In this document: positions 23,826 to 31,015 of the stretch, one piece after another
Numbering within the stretch: the first letter of the stretch is position 1
Layout of the letters: each line of letters starts with the position of its first letter
From: Omnitrophica WOR_2 bacterium GWF2_43_52
GTDB lineage: Bacteria; Omnitrophota; Gorgyraeia; Gygaellales; UBA12090
Direction of reading: 5' to 3'
NCBI GenBank assembly: GCA_001805445.1
Contig: MHGF01000003.1
Coordinates: forward strand, 312,429-360,027
DNA: 47,599 nt
Notes under the pieces: model-generated
Databases searched by the model: none
Told to the model about the DNA's origin: nothing
Seen by the model: only the letters and a program-made list of their open reading frames with translations
Program-made: the position numbers and the translations under genes

Positions 23826-23990
23826 TTAACGGCCTTCGTCCTTACGTTTTGAAAAGCAATCCCGGCAGTACACAGGACGGTCTTCTCTGGGTTTAAAAGG
23901 AACTTCGCATTCTTTCTTACATTCCGCGCAAATCGCCTTGTGCATCTCTCGTTGTGCCCCGCCATATCCACCGCCGTATTGATTTCCCAT
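23826..23990 (-). CDS. Small CxxC-x17-CxxC zinc-ribbon protein (copy 2)
   Basis: 54 residues, paralogue of the protein at 21857: the shared core includes MHKA, ECEVPFKPREDRP, then YC, DC and SKRK. The N-terminus is a shorter Gly/Tyr-rich stretch (NQYGGGYGGAQ). AGGAGG precedes ATG 23990. It is followed immediately by the YkgJ gene and preceded after 18 bp by the lysine-rich protein, forming a small operon of three. Confidence 0.9.
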   Translation of the reverse strand: MGNQYGGGYGGAQREMHKAICAECKKECEVPFKPREDRPVYCRDCFSKRKDEGR

Positions 23991-24008
23991 ACTTCCTCCT
24001 TTTTAGTT

Positions 24009-24206
24009 TTATACTACCGCGCTCGTCTCATGTGAAGCCTCCGCCGACTCCGTCACGGAAGCAGCACACGTGCCATCCGATAAGGCAGGGCGCGCTTTGG
24101 CCTGTATGTTTTTATTCAGTTTGCTTTGCTGTTTTTCTTCTTTTTTCTTTTTCCTTGCCAATTCCTTCTGATACTTTTTATACGAATAATTTTCTCTTGC
24201 CACCAT
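24009..24206 (-). CDS. Lysine-rich conserved micro-protein
   Basis: 65 residues. The start VARENYSYKKYQKELARKKKKEEKQQ is a strongly basic helix resembling a conserved small protein seen in deltaproteobacteria and other groups (from memory), of unknown function. The second half is Ala/Ser/Thr-rich and acidic. GGAGG is two bases before the ATG and five before the next codon GTG, so either may be the start. First gene of a three-gene unit with the CxxC and YkgJ genes. Confidence 0.75.
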   Translation of the reverse strand: MVARENYSYKKYQKELARKKKKEEKQQSKLNKNIQAKARPALSDGTCAASVTESAEASHETSAVV

Positions 24207-24498
24207 ACCCTCCTTTTAACTTAGTTTACACTGAAAAAGCCCATTTTAAACACTAATTTCCACAAATTAAACGCCGAATTTTCACAAATTTATCCGTGTT
24301 AATTCGCTAAAAATTCGTGTAAAATAAGGTTTTTTTCAACTATAACTAACTTAGGTACCGCTAAAAAACCCCTGTTTTTCCGCAGTAACTAATTCCAAAG
24401 AGGCTCTCTACCCCCTATGGCTATTGTGATAGCAGCTTTCTCTTTATATTTGTCGGCCCTTCTCGTAAGAGCCGAGAAGAAATTTCTCTTAAATTTCG
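24207..24498. other. Non-coding gap with short direct repeats
   Basis: No gene seen. Contains AATTTCCACAAATT and AATTTTCACAAATT about 23 bp apart, and CTTCTCG/CGAGAAG (7-bp hairpin) at 24468-24488 after the radical SAM gene stop, without a T-run. A weak -10 TAAACT lies near 24222. Confidence 0.45.
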
Positions 24499-25959
24499 TC
24501 AGGCGTTTCTGATAAAGGTGCGTTTCAGAGAATCTTTAAGCCTGCCTGTTTGTTTTTCCCTGGTGATAACGCTTGCAAGGATACGCGGAAAGACAAGAAA
24601 GAGAGATACGATTTCGCTAAAGGTGCAGAACTTTGTGACAAAAATATTCTTCCAGAGTATTTTCACGTATCGGGAAGGGGTATAAAAAGAAAATTTTATT
24701 TTTCTGCCGATTTTTTTTAGGGCAGCGTGGCTATACATATCGGAATACAACTCTCCTTTTGCGGTAATATGATAGCCTGGCGTTTTCTCCGCGAGCTCTT
24801 TTAAAGGCGAAAACTTTTCAATCCTCAATTTATTGCAAGCAATAATATCAACCCCGATCTCCTTGGCAAATTTCGGGATGTAGAGCATCTCTTTTTCCGT
24901 TTCTCCGATATTCCCATAGATAAAGTAACCGCTGTAGAGAATAGGATATTTGGTAAGGACCCTGAAATACTTTCTTATCGCTTCTTGAGTGAAGCCTTTA
25001 TTAAGCTGTGTCAGTATCCAGTCATGAGGAGACTCTATTCCGACCAACAGCGCCTTGAATCCCGCTTTAACCATTTTCGCTAACAATCTCGGATGCCTGG
25101 CAATTTCAATACGTGCCTGGGCGATGAAGCGCTTTTTAATTTTGCGTTCAATGATTAAATCGCAGATTTCTTCCGCCCTTTTAGGGTTGACAAAGAGGTT
25201 ATCATCGCTAAAAAGTACCACCCCTGCCTTTAATCCTTGTATTTCATTAACCACGGAATCTACGTTGCGCACAGCATAACTTCTTTTTTGTCCGAGGGGA
25301 TTCATATTGAACGTGCAGAATTTACAATCAAGAGGACAGCCCCTTGCGCTTAATACCGAATCAAAACTTATATTCGCTACCTTCACGCCGTTTACCGCCA
25401 TCATATATTCGTTACGCCGCAGGGTTCGGTCAGGCGCTATAAGGCTGTTTATATCCGGCAGGGGCCGGTTTGGATTATGGAGTACCCTGTTGCCCTCACG
25501 GTAAGAGGCTCCAAGGATATCCTTGAGTGCTACACCAGAGAATATTTCCCTTATCGTTTCTTCGCCTTCACCCCTGACTATGATATCTATTGTGGGACAC
25601 ACCTTAAAAAGTTCATCTACTTTTTCGGTAGCCTTATAACCGCCTACCACTAAAGGTATGTTATCCGGCATACGGTTAAGCAGATGGCAGATTTCTTCAA
25701 ACTGCCGGTCCCAACCGATACTGACACAGATAATATCAATTGAGTTGGATATAAACTCCAGGAGTTTATCGGTATCGGAAAAATCCTTCTCATACCGTAA
25801 ATCTAAAAGGGTTATTTTATCAACCAGGCCCTTAACGCTCGTCGCCACATATTCTACGCCAATAGACGGAAAAAGCATCATCGTATTGGTGGCGCTTCGT
25901 TCGATATAGGGATTGAGAAATAAAGCGTGCTTATATTTAATGCGGGCCTCGCTTGCCAT
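24499..25959 (-). CDS. B12-binding-type radical SAM protein
   Basis: 486 residues. The N-terminal Rossmann-like B12-binding domain (about 10-150: IGVEYVATSV, VVGGYKAT, IIVRGEGEETI) lacks an obvious DxHxxG lower-ligand motif. The radical SAM core has ARGCPLDCKFCTFN (Cys208, 212, 215), FSDDNLFVNPKRAEE and GIESPHDWILTQLNKG. The C-terminal 80 residues are hydrophobic and basic (YTPSRYVKILWKNIF), suggesting membrane association. Such enzymes often methylate or rearrange lipids, pigments or tetrapyrroles; the substrate is unknown. Its neighbour is another of the same class. Promoter at 26057-26084. Confidence 0.9.
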   Translation of the reverse strand: MASEARIKYKHALFLNPYIERSATNTMMLFPSIGVEYVATSVKGLVDKITLLDLRYEKDFSDTDKLLEFISNSIDIICVSIGWDRQFEEICHLLNRMPDNIPLVVGGYKATEKVDELFKVCPTIDIIVRGEGEETIREIFSGVALKDILGASYREGNRVLHNPNRPLPDINSLIAPDRTLRRNEYMMAVNGVKVANISFDSVLSARGCPLDCKFCTFNMNPLGQKRSYAVRNVDSVVNEIQGLKAGVVLFSDDNLFVNPKRAEEICDLIIERKIKKRFIAQARIEIARHPRLLAKMVKAGFKALLVGIESPHDWILTQLNKGFTQEAIRKYFRVLTKYPILYSGYFIYGNIGETEKEMLYIPKFAKEIGVDIIACNKLRIEKFSPLKELAEKTPGYHITAKGELYSDMYSHAALKKIGRKIKFSFYTPSRYVKILWKNIFVTKFCTFSEIVSLFLVFPRILASVITREKQTGRLKDSLKRTFIRNA

Positions 25960-26056
25960 TGGATTGAAGAACAGTAACCGTGTATATTTCTACCAAGAGG
26001 CTACTTTTTGAATACCGGGGGCATAAAAGGAATGCTCTCTTTATTTCCCAGTACCA

Positions 26057-26084
26057 ATTATATAGTAACACCTTAATAAAGCAA
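26057..26084 (-). promoter_or_regulatory. Promoter TTGCTT-16-TATAAT of radical SAM gene
   Basis: TTGCTT at 26079-26084, 16-bp spacer, TATAAT at 26057-26062, giving a leader of about 90 nt. Confidence 0.7.
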
Positions 26085-26143
26085 GCTATTTCAAGTTTCA
26101 AGAGAAAAGAGGTCACACCTATTTTCCACCCCTTTACCTTTGT

Positions 26144-27715
26144 TTATTTAACTTTTAGGTGTTCCTTTGCCTTTTGTAACCGTTTATGAAACGTATCTTT
26201 TTTAAACTCAGAGGCCCAGCGCTTCATAATAATCCATCCGCCAAAACGAACCAGGTTATTACGCCACGGCCTGTACCATCTCCCCCATCCTGACCTGATA
26301 TTATGTAAAAAGAAAACCAGGGCAGGAAAAGAAACAATGTGCAACCCTAACATAAACATATACTTAAACTGATAAAATTTCCCCATGATCTTCCTGATAG
26401 AATCCTGCATTTCTTCAGCGGTCATAGGCTGGTCAGGCTCAAAAAGCGGGAAATTACCGTCATAATATTCCCAGCCAACGACTTGAATTGGGTAAACCCT
26501 ATTTTGGCTGACAAGCCTATGCCTTAACTCTGTTCCAGGCAGAGGAGTCGGCAACAAAGTCTGTATTGTGTCAATCTTTGCCTTTCTAATAAAGCTCTTG
26601 AAACGCTTTATCCGCTCTCCCGCTGACATTTGAAAATTCACGCCTTCTTTTAACGGATAACCAAAAATAAACATGCCGTGTACCAAAAATCCGAATTTAT
26701 GAAATATCTTTGTCAAGGCTAACATATCTTCAGATTTAATATGCTTATTCATGGCCTTTAATTCTTCGTCAATAGGCGACTCAAAACCGATAGCTACCGT
26801 GTTAATGCCAGCCTGGCGCATCGCGGAGAGAAGTTCGGGGTCTTTGGCTTTATCCAGCCTTATCTGAACTATTAAACCCAGCCTTTTGCCTATATTTTTT
26901 TGATAATCCCTAAGCATAGTACAGAACCTTATGGTTTCCTCCCGCTGCTGCCCAAAAAGATCGTCAACAATAAAAAAATGCCTGGCATCATGAGTCTCAA
27001 GAAGAAAACTGATACATTCAAGCAGGCGTTCAGGAGAAGAACTCCTTGGCTTACCTTTAACGGTGCAAAACTCACAATCCATCCCACAGCCTCGTATCCT
27101 TCCCACAGGATACACTTTAATCTTTGCGTAACGCACTAAGGAAAAATCCGGCAACGGCAGCTTCTTAAAATCAGTTATATGCGCTCTCGTAGGAGTACGA
27201 ATAACCTTTCCGTTGTCTAGATAGGCAATACCTTTAATTCCGCTTGTATCCTGTCTTCCTTCTATGGCTCGCAGGAGCTCCTTAATAGTTTCTTCTCCTT
27301 CACCGACAACCACATAGTCAATGCAAGAATTCAACGCCTCGACAATGGTATCTTCAACAAAATGTTGGCCTCCGGCGATGGTCACAATCCCCTTATTTTT
27401 ATAAAAACGGGCTATTTCATAGAGCCTGGGGATGGTGCTTGTCAAGCCACCATATATCCCCACAACATCCGCGGGCCTGTATCGTTGTAAAAATTCATGG
27501 TCGGCTCCGGCCGAATCGCCCCTGGGGCCATATCTGCGGAGATTATTCTCATCAATAACCTCGACATCCCATCCTTCCATTTCATTTGCGGAGCTGGCGA
27601 CACATACCGGCCCCAACGCCGTAGTCTTCTTAGCCACGTGAGAATAAATATTAAACGCTGGATACGCAGGAATTATGATTCTCAATCTTAATCTCTTTTT
27701 TGACCCATCAAGCAT
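26144..27715 (-). CDS. B12-binding-type radical SAM protein (BchE/HpnR-like)
   Basis: 523 residues. The B12-binding domain covers about 12-150 (VVGIYGGLTSTIPR, IAGGQHFVEDTI, VVVGEGEETIKELL). The radical SAM core has IRGCGMDCEFCTV (Cys210, 214, 217), then FIVDDLFGQQREETIRF and IGFESPIDEELKAMNKH. A C-terminal domain of about 90 residues (QFKYMFMLGLHIVSFPALVF and a Trp-rich WGRWYRPWRNNLVRF) suggests peripheral membrane contact. The B-type layout is shared with P-methyltransferases, hopanoid methylases and BchE. AAAGGG precedes ATG, and its own promoter lies at 27763-27791. Confidence 0.92.
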   Translation of the reverse strand: MLDGSKKRLRLRIIIPAYPAFNIYSHVAKKTTALGPVCVASSANEMEGWDVEVIDENNLRRYGPRGDSAGADHEFLQRYRPADVVGIYGGLTSTIPRLYEIARFYKNKGIVTIAGGQHFVEDTIVEALNSCIDYVVVGEGEETIKELLRAIEGRQDTSGIKGIAYLDNGKVIRTPTRAHITDFKKLPLPDFSLVRYAKIKVYPVGRIRGCGMDCEFCTVKGKPRSSSPERLLECISFLLETHDARHFFIVDDLFGQQREETIRFCTMLRDYQKNIGKRLGLIVQIRLDKAKDPELLSAMRQAGINTVAIGFESPIDEELKAMNKHIKSEDMLALTKIFHKFGFLVHGMFIFGYPLKEGVNFQMSAGERIKRFKSFIRKAKIDTIQTLLPTPLPGTELRHRLVSQNRVYPIQVVGWEYYDGNFPLFEPDQPMTAEEMQDSIRKIMGKFYQFKYMFMLGLHIVSFPALVFFLHNIRSGWGRWYRPWRNNLVRFGGWIIMKRWASEFKKDTFHKRLQKAKEHLKVK

Positions 27716-27762
27716 GCTTTGCCCTTTCGGATGATACTACTAGAACAAACATTGTATTTTTT

Positions 27763-27791
27763 ATTATACCCCTTTTAACCTTATTCCACAA
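27763..27791 (-). promoter_or_regulatory. Promoter TTGTGG-17-TATAAT
   Basis: TTGTGG at 27786-27791, 17-bp spacer, TATAAT at 27763-27768, upstream of the radical SAM gene at 26144-27715. Confidence 0.75.
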
Positions 27792-27830
27792 TTAAAAATA
27801 CCTTTGTGTGAAAAATGGTGACCCCTTTTT

Positions 27831-29234
27831 TTAGAATAAAATGCTCGCGCTTATGGAAAAATATCTTTCGTTGTCGGGAGCCTCCGCGGAATACGCTTTG
27901 CCGGGTGAAAAATAACCATATCGGACGGCACAGTTGAGGTCAGAAAACATATCCCAATTGAGCGTGGCGTCAACCTCATAGCCGATATCGCGATGCGTCC
28001 CAAGGGCATCGGTATCGTATATACCCCCGGATTTTCGCGCCTTATAGTATCGGTAATAATCAACTCCCAAGAAGCAATTCTTGAAAAGCCGTATTTTCTC
28101 CAGCGGCTTTAGAGTAAACCCTGTTTTAAAAAAGTACAGATTTGAGAGCCGCGGGGCTAAGGCATACCCGGAAGGAATATAACCGAAATAAAGAAAATTC
28201 CGGTCTTTGCCTGAAGCGTTTCCGCCAAAGGTATCCGTAACGCTTACTCTCTCTTTATCCCCCGAACCATAGGCATATTTGAAGAAAATCGAAGGATGGC
28301 TGTAGATAGCAGGATCATAGGAAAGCGCTAAAATGCCCGCGGAGCCATCAATATCTTTTTTGCTATTGCTTTCATAGATAAAACTTCTGCCACTCTCCTT
28401 AATACCTTCTAACCAATATGAAACGCGGTAGGGAAAACTTCCCCGCGCGCCCGCTCCTACATATAGGGAATCATAGGTATAATCGTGTTCGGTGTCTTCC
28501 GGCTGTTCCTCGCTCGAATCCCTTTGCGTAACCACATACCCATAGAGAGTATGGCTGGTGAATCCGGTATAGTCATATTGCAGGCCGTAAAAAGCGCGCT
28601 GGCTTGACTTATCATAGCCGGGGATGGAAATATCAATATTTTCCTGGTGCGGCAGGGTACGCGCGAAAAACCCTTTTATTTTTGCCCGAGGAAAAACTAA
28701 CGATGCCTCTATCCCGTCGTTAACATCGCTATAGGCAAGGCCCTGCCCAACGCTAAAATATTGCCTGCCGGCCTTTATCCACAGAGGGCTGAAATCCAAA
28801 AGGCAATACCCGTAGTCCAGATGCGGGCCGTCATGGTCGCTGCCTCCGGCTGTCTCCTTAGGCCTGAGATTAGAACGCAGGTCTTTCATGCGCGCATACA
28901 CGGCATGCTGGCGCTGGCTAAGCTCAGTAAACGTGATTTTAATCCACGGCCGTACATCAAAATACGCAGCGTAATCAACTACGTCCGCGAGCGCGGCATT
29001 ATTATCGTCATCAGTATAGTCAATAAAAAGAAAATTAACCCACCCACCGTAATCAAAACCCCAATTGTAGCGGCCTTGAGGTTCTGCCGATTCTGTGGCG
29101 AGCAACTTCTCCCTCGTCTCCTCTTCAACGCGCCGCGTGGCTTCATGAGCAAAGGCAATTTTTAGGAAGCCAGCGGCTAAAATCACGCACACTCCTAACA
29201 CCATTACCTTGCGAATAAAATAGTTACTGATCAT
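27831..29234 (-). CDS. Outer-membrane beta-barrel, alginate-export (AlgE-like) family
   Basis: 467 residues. A signal peptide of about 29 residues ends AFA. Alternating aromatic/hydrophobic strands fill the rest, and the last residues are SISASILF, the usual C-terminal Phe signal for outer-membrane insertion. WIKAGRQYFSVGQGLAYSDVNDGIEAS is the conserved GRQ segment of alginate-export porins. It may move anionic polysaccharide or other solutes. The start overlaps the end of the preceding secreted-protein gene by 11 bp. Confidence 0.85.
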   Translation of the reverse strand: MISNYFIRKVMVLGVCVILAAGFLKIAFAHEATRRVEEETREKLLATESAEPQGRYNWGFDYGGWVNFLFIDYTDDDNNAALADVVDYAAYFDVRPWIKITFTELSQRQHAVYARMKDLRSNLRPKETAGGSDHDGPHLDYGYCLLDFSPLWIKAGRQYFSVGQGLAYSDVNDGIEASLVFPRAKIKGFFARTLPHQENIDISIPGYDKSSQRAFYGLQYDYTGFTSHTLYGYVVTQRDSSEEQPEDTEHDYTYDSLYVGAGARGSFPYRVSYWLEGIKESGRSFIYESNSKKDIDGSAGILALSYDPAIYSHPSIFFKYAYGSGDKERVSVTDTFGGNASGKDRNFLYFGYIPSGYALAPRLSNLYFFKTGFTLKPLEKIRLFKNCFLGVDYYRYYKARKSGGIYDTDALGTHRDIGYEVDATLNWDMFSDLNCAVRYGYFSPGKAYSAEAPDNERYFSISASILF

Positions 29235-29775
29235 GAGAACGAGTCAAATAATCAACTGCCTGGGTTAAGGTAATAAGTAATTCCTTGCCACTCATAAAAT
29301 CCTGCACGCTTCCTGAAAACATAATCCCTTCATACACTAACTCTCTAAGGGCATAGCGCTGGTTTAAGCCCAAAAACCGCAGCCACAATCCGCCTTTTAT
29401 ATCAAGGGCCTTACAAAGCATATAAGCAACCTGGCCTTTACGTAACGGCTGAGGATACTTAAATTCTTTCTTCACAGAAGGAGGCAATAAATTGTCCTGG
29501 ACAAACTGTTCATCTCTGCCCAAGAGGATACTTATGGCACGGCAGGCATCAGCGATACTACTTATTTTTTTATTATAAAGATCTGATAAAAAAGCGTAAT
29601 TCTCTTTATCTGACTTTGGTTCCGGCGCCAGTGCGGCAGGGGGTTGCTGGGCTTCAGTAGGAGCTAAGCTTTTTCTTTTATCCTCTTCTCTTCCCCTGGT
29701 GTCTTCGGCAGATGCGGCAAAAGCAGAAACAGGCATTATGAGGAGGCAGAAAAAAACTAAAGCTATTTTTTTCAT
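29224..29775 (-). CDS. Secreted protein of unknown function, partner of porin
   Basis: 183 residues. Signal peptide MKKIALVFFCLLIMPVSAFA. A disordered charged/Pro-rich linker (about 21-56) is followed by a helical domain (NYAFLSDLYNKKISSIADACRAIS, LRKGQVAYMLCKALDIKGGLW) resembling small periplasmic domains encoded beside outer-membrane barrels. The stop overlaps the porin start by 11 bp, indicating coupled translation and shared function. No lipobox. The -10 box lies seven bases before ATG with no Shine-Dalgarno sequence, so the transcript is probably leaderless. Confidence 0.78.
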   Translation of the reverse strand: MKKIALVFFCLLIMPVSAFAASAEDTRGREEDKRKSLAPTEAQQPPAALAPEPKSDKENYAFLSDLYNKKISSIADACRAISILLGRDEQFVQDNLLPPSVKKEFKYPQPLRKGQVAYMLCKALDIKGGLWLRFLGLNQRYALRELVYEGIMFSGSVQDFMSGKELLITLTQAVDYLTRSHDQ

Positions 29776-29782
29776 TAAGTCA

Positions 29783-29810
29783 ATCTTACTCTATACTTGC
29801 CCAAAGTCAA
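29783..29810 (-). promoter_or_regulatory. Promoter TTGACT-16-TAAGAT, leaderless
   Basis: TTGACT at 29805-29810, 16-bp spacer, TAAGAT at 29783-29788; ATG at 29775 is seven bases further on. Confidence 0.75.
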
Positions 29811-29938
29811 GTAAAATGAGTTGTCCCTATCCGTGTAAATCCAGCCCCTTTCTATTATTCAATGACACATTCTAACTTTATATATTTCAATGTGTTATAG
29901 TTTAATTACACAAAAATATGGTTTTTAACCGCAGTATA

Positions 29939-29947
29939 TGGTATACT
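29939..29947 (+). promoter_or_regulatory. Extended -10 promoter TGGTATACT before riboswitch
   Basis: TGG plus TATACT on the plus strand, about 15 bp before the aptamer. No good -35, as is usual for extended -10 promoters. Confidence 0.65.
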
Positions 29948-29961
29948 TGCAATAGTTGAAA

Positions 29962-30056
29962 GTGCGTTTCGATAAAGGCAAACTCTTCGTAAGGAGAGGA
30001 CGCAAAGCCACAGGGTCCAGCAATAGGACAGCCTAGCTACCGAAGAACGTTGAAGC
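29962..30056 (+). ncRNA. Cyclic-di-GMP-I (GEMM) riboswitch
   Basis: Plus strand shows AAAGGCAAACTCTTCG, then GGAGAGGACGCAAAGCCACAG, a variable hairpin, and GACAGCCTAGCTACCGAAGAACG. This reproduces the GEMM-I consensus: GGGCAAACC-like start, GGACGCAAAGCC core, GGTAGCTACCG-like P1b part. A terminator and the Pro-rich gene follow. Confidence 0.93.
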
Positions 30057-30087
30057 GTAGTTTATATACGCGGTAAATGCGTCTTTT

Positions 30088-30121
30088 AAACCTACTTCTT
30101 ACGAAGAAGTAGGTTTTTTTT
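30088..30121 (+). terminator. Riboswitch-linked terminator
   Basis: CCTACTTCTT/AAGAAGTAGG 10-bp stem with ACG loop and eight T, placed between the aptamer and the ATG at 30136. It implies control by transcription termination. Confidence 0.93.
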
Positions 30122-30135
30122 GGGGAGAAACGGCG

Positions 30136-30948
30136 ATGAAACTATTAAAAACGTGCCTCGCAGGAGTCATCCTTCCTTCACTTTTAGTGGCGGGGACATG
30201 TCTTATTGCTGAAGCAAAAGATAAAGATAAGGATAATAAAAATGGCAATAGTAGCGAACACGCCGAGAAACAGGAAAACCGAAGCCAAGCCGAAGCGCAA
30301 TCACAGCAAATAACCTTCCATGAAAACCGGGGCCAAGCCAAAAAAGAAGAAGCCCTATCACAACAAGCAACCATACATAAACAAGAAAGAGTTTCTGTAG
30401 AGAGAGTTTCTATAAGGGATACAAGGCATTTCGAAAAACAAGCAGCTATTGAACGCGGAGTTCAAAACGAAAGAGAAAAACAACAAATGCTGCACAAGAT
30501 AGAAAATTCACTTCAGAAAATTAATCAGTCCCGTTGGTCATATAATCCAAAAGATACGCGCGCCCAGGGTAATATGGCCAAGGCCATCATGCTCGCGCCG
30601 TATGGCCATGACAAGGACCCTGCGCGTAAGGAATTATACGGAAATAATGGAAGAGTCATTCGTTCGCTTAAGCCTGCTCCCGAACCAGAACCGATACCCG
30701 AGCCAACACCTGAGCCGACGCCAACTCCTGAACCTACTCCGACTCCTGAGCCAACGCCTGAGCCGACTCCAACTCCTGAACCTACTCCTGAGCCAACACC
30801 TGAACCTGCGCCGGAACCTACACCGACACCAACGCCTGAGCCAACACCTACGCCAACACCAACACCTGAACCGACTCCTGAGCCAACACCAACTCCCACG
30901 CCTACGCCCGAGCCACCTCCGATTCCTCCTGACTATCCTGCATTTTAG
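30136..30948 (+). CDS. Secreted protein with Pro-rich EPTP-repeat stalk, cyclic-di-GMP-controlled
   Basis: 270 residues. Signal peptide of about 27 residues ends AEA. A charged Lys/Glu/Gln-rich region (about 28-135, likely helical coiled coil) is followed by a short segment ([20 protein letters not shown]...). The last 85 residues are made almost wholly of EPTP/TPTP units, ending PPDYPAF. The Pro-Thr-Glu tail resembles extended cell-surface stalks. No lipobox, LPxTG or membrane anchor is visible. It is the only clear plus-strand gene in the window and stands alone behind a cyclic-di-GMP riboswitch and terminator. That suggests a role in the motile/sessile switch, for example adhesion or matrix. 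GGGAG is nine bases before ATG. Confidence 0.88.
   Translation: MKLLKTCLAGVILPSLLVAGTCLIAEAKDKDKDNKNGNSSEHAEKQENRSQAEAQSQQITFHENRGQAKKEEALSQQATIHKQERVSVERVSIRDTRHFEKQAAIERGVQNEREKQQMLHKIENSLQKINQSRWSYNPKDTRAQGNMAKAIMLAPYGHDKDPARKELYGNNGRVIRSLKPAPEPEPIPEPTPEPTPTPEPTPTPEPTPEPTPTPEPTPEPTPEPAPEPTPTPTPEPTPTPTPTPEPTPEPTPTPTPTPEPPPIPPDYPAF
30685..30933 (+). repeat. Degenerate EPTP-coding minisatellite
   Basis: About 40 tandem six-base units of the CCNACN/CCTGAG type encode Pro-Thr and Pro-Glu alternation. Purely coding; the third bases vary. Confidence 0.85.
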
Positions 30949-31015
30949 CCAAAAGGTACCATTCGCATAAAACCAGCTTACGGCTTATACTTCTTTTAAA
31001 AAATGTTTTATCTTT

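Noticed and set aside
30525-30899. 124-codon minus-strand Gly/Val/Ser-rich ORF
   Set aside because: It is the complement of the EPTP repeat in the plus-strand gene, which has a signal peptide, ribosome site and riboswitch.
30685-30933. CRISPR-like array of short repeats
   Set aside because: Units are six bases, have no spacers and translate in frame as Pro-Thr/Pro-Glu. No CRISPR array or cas gene was seen anywhere in the window.
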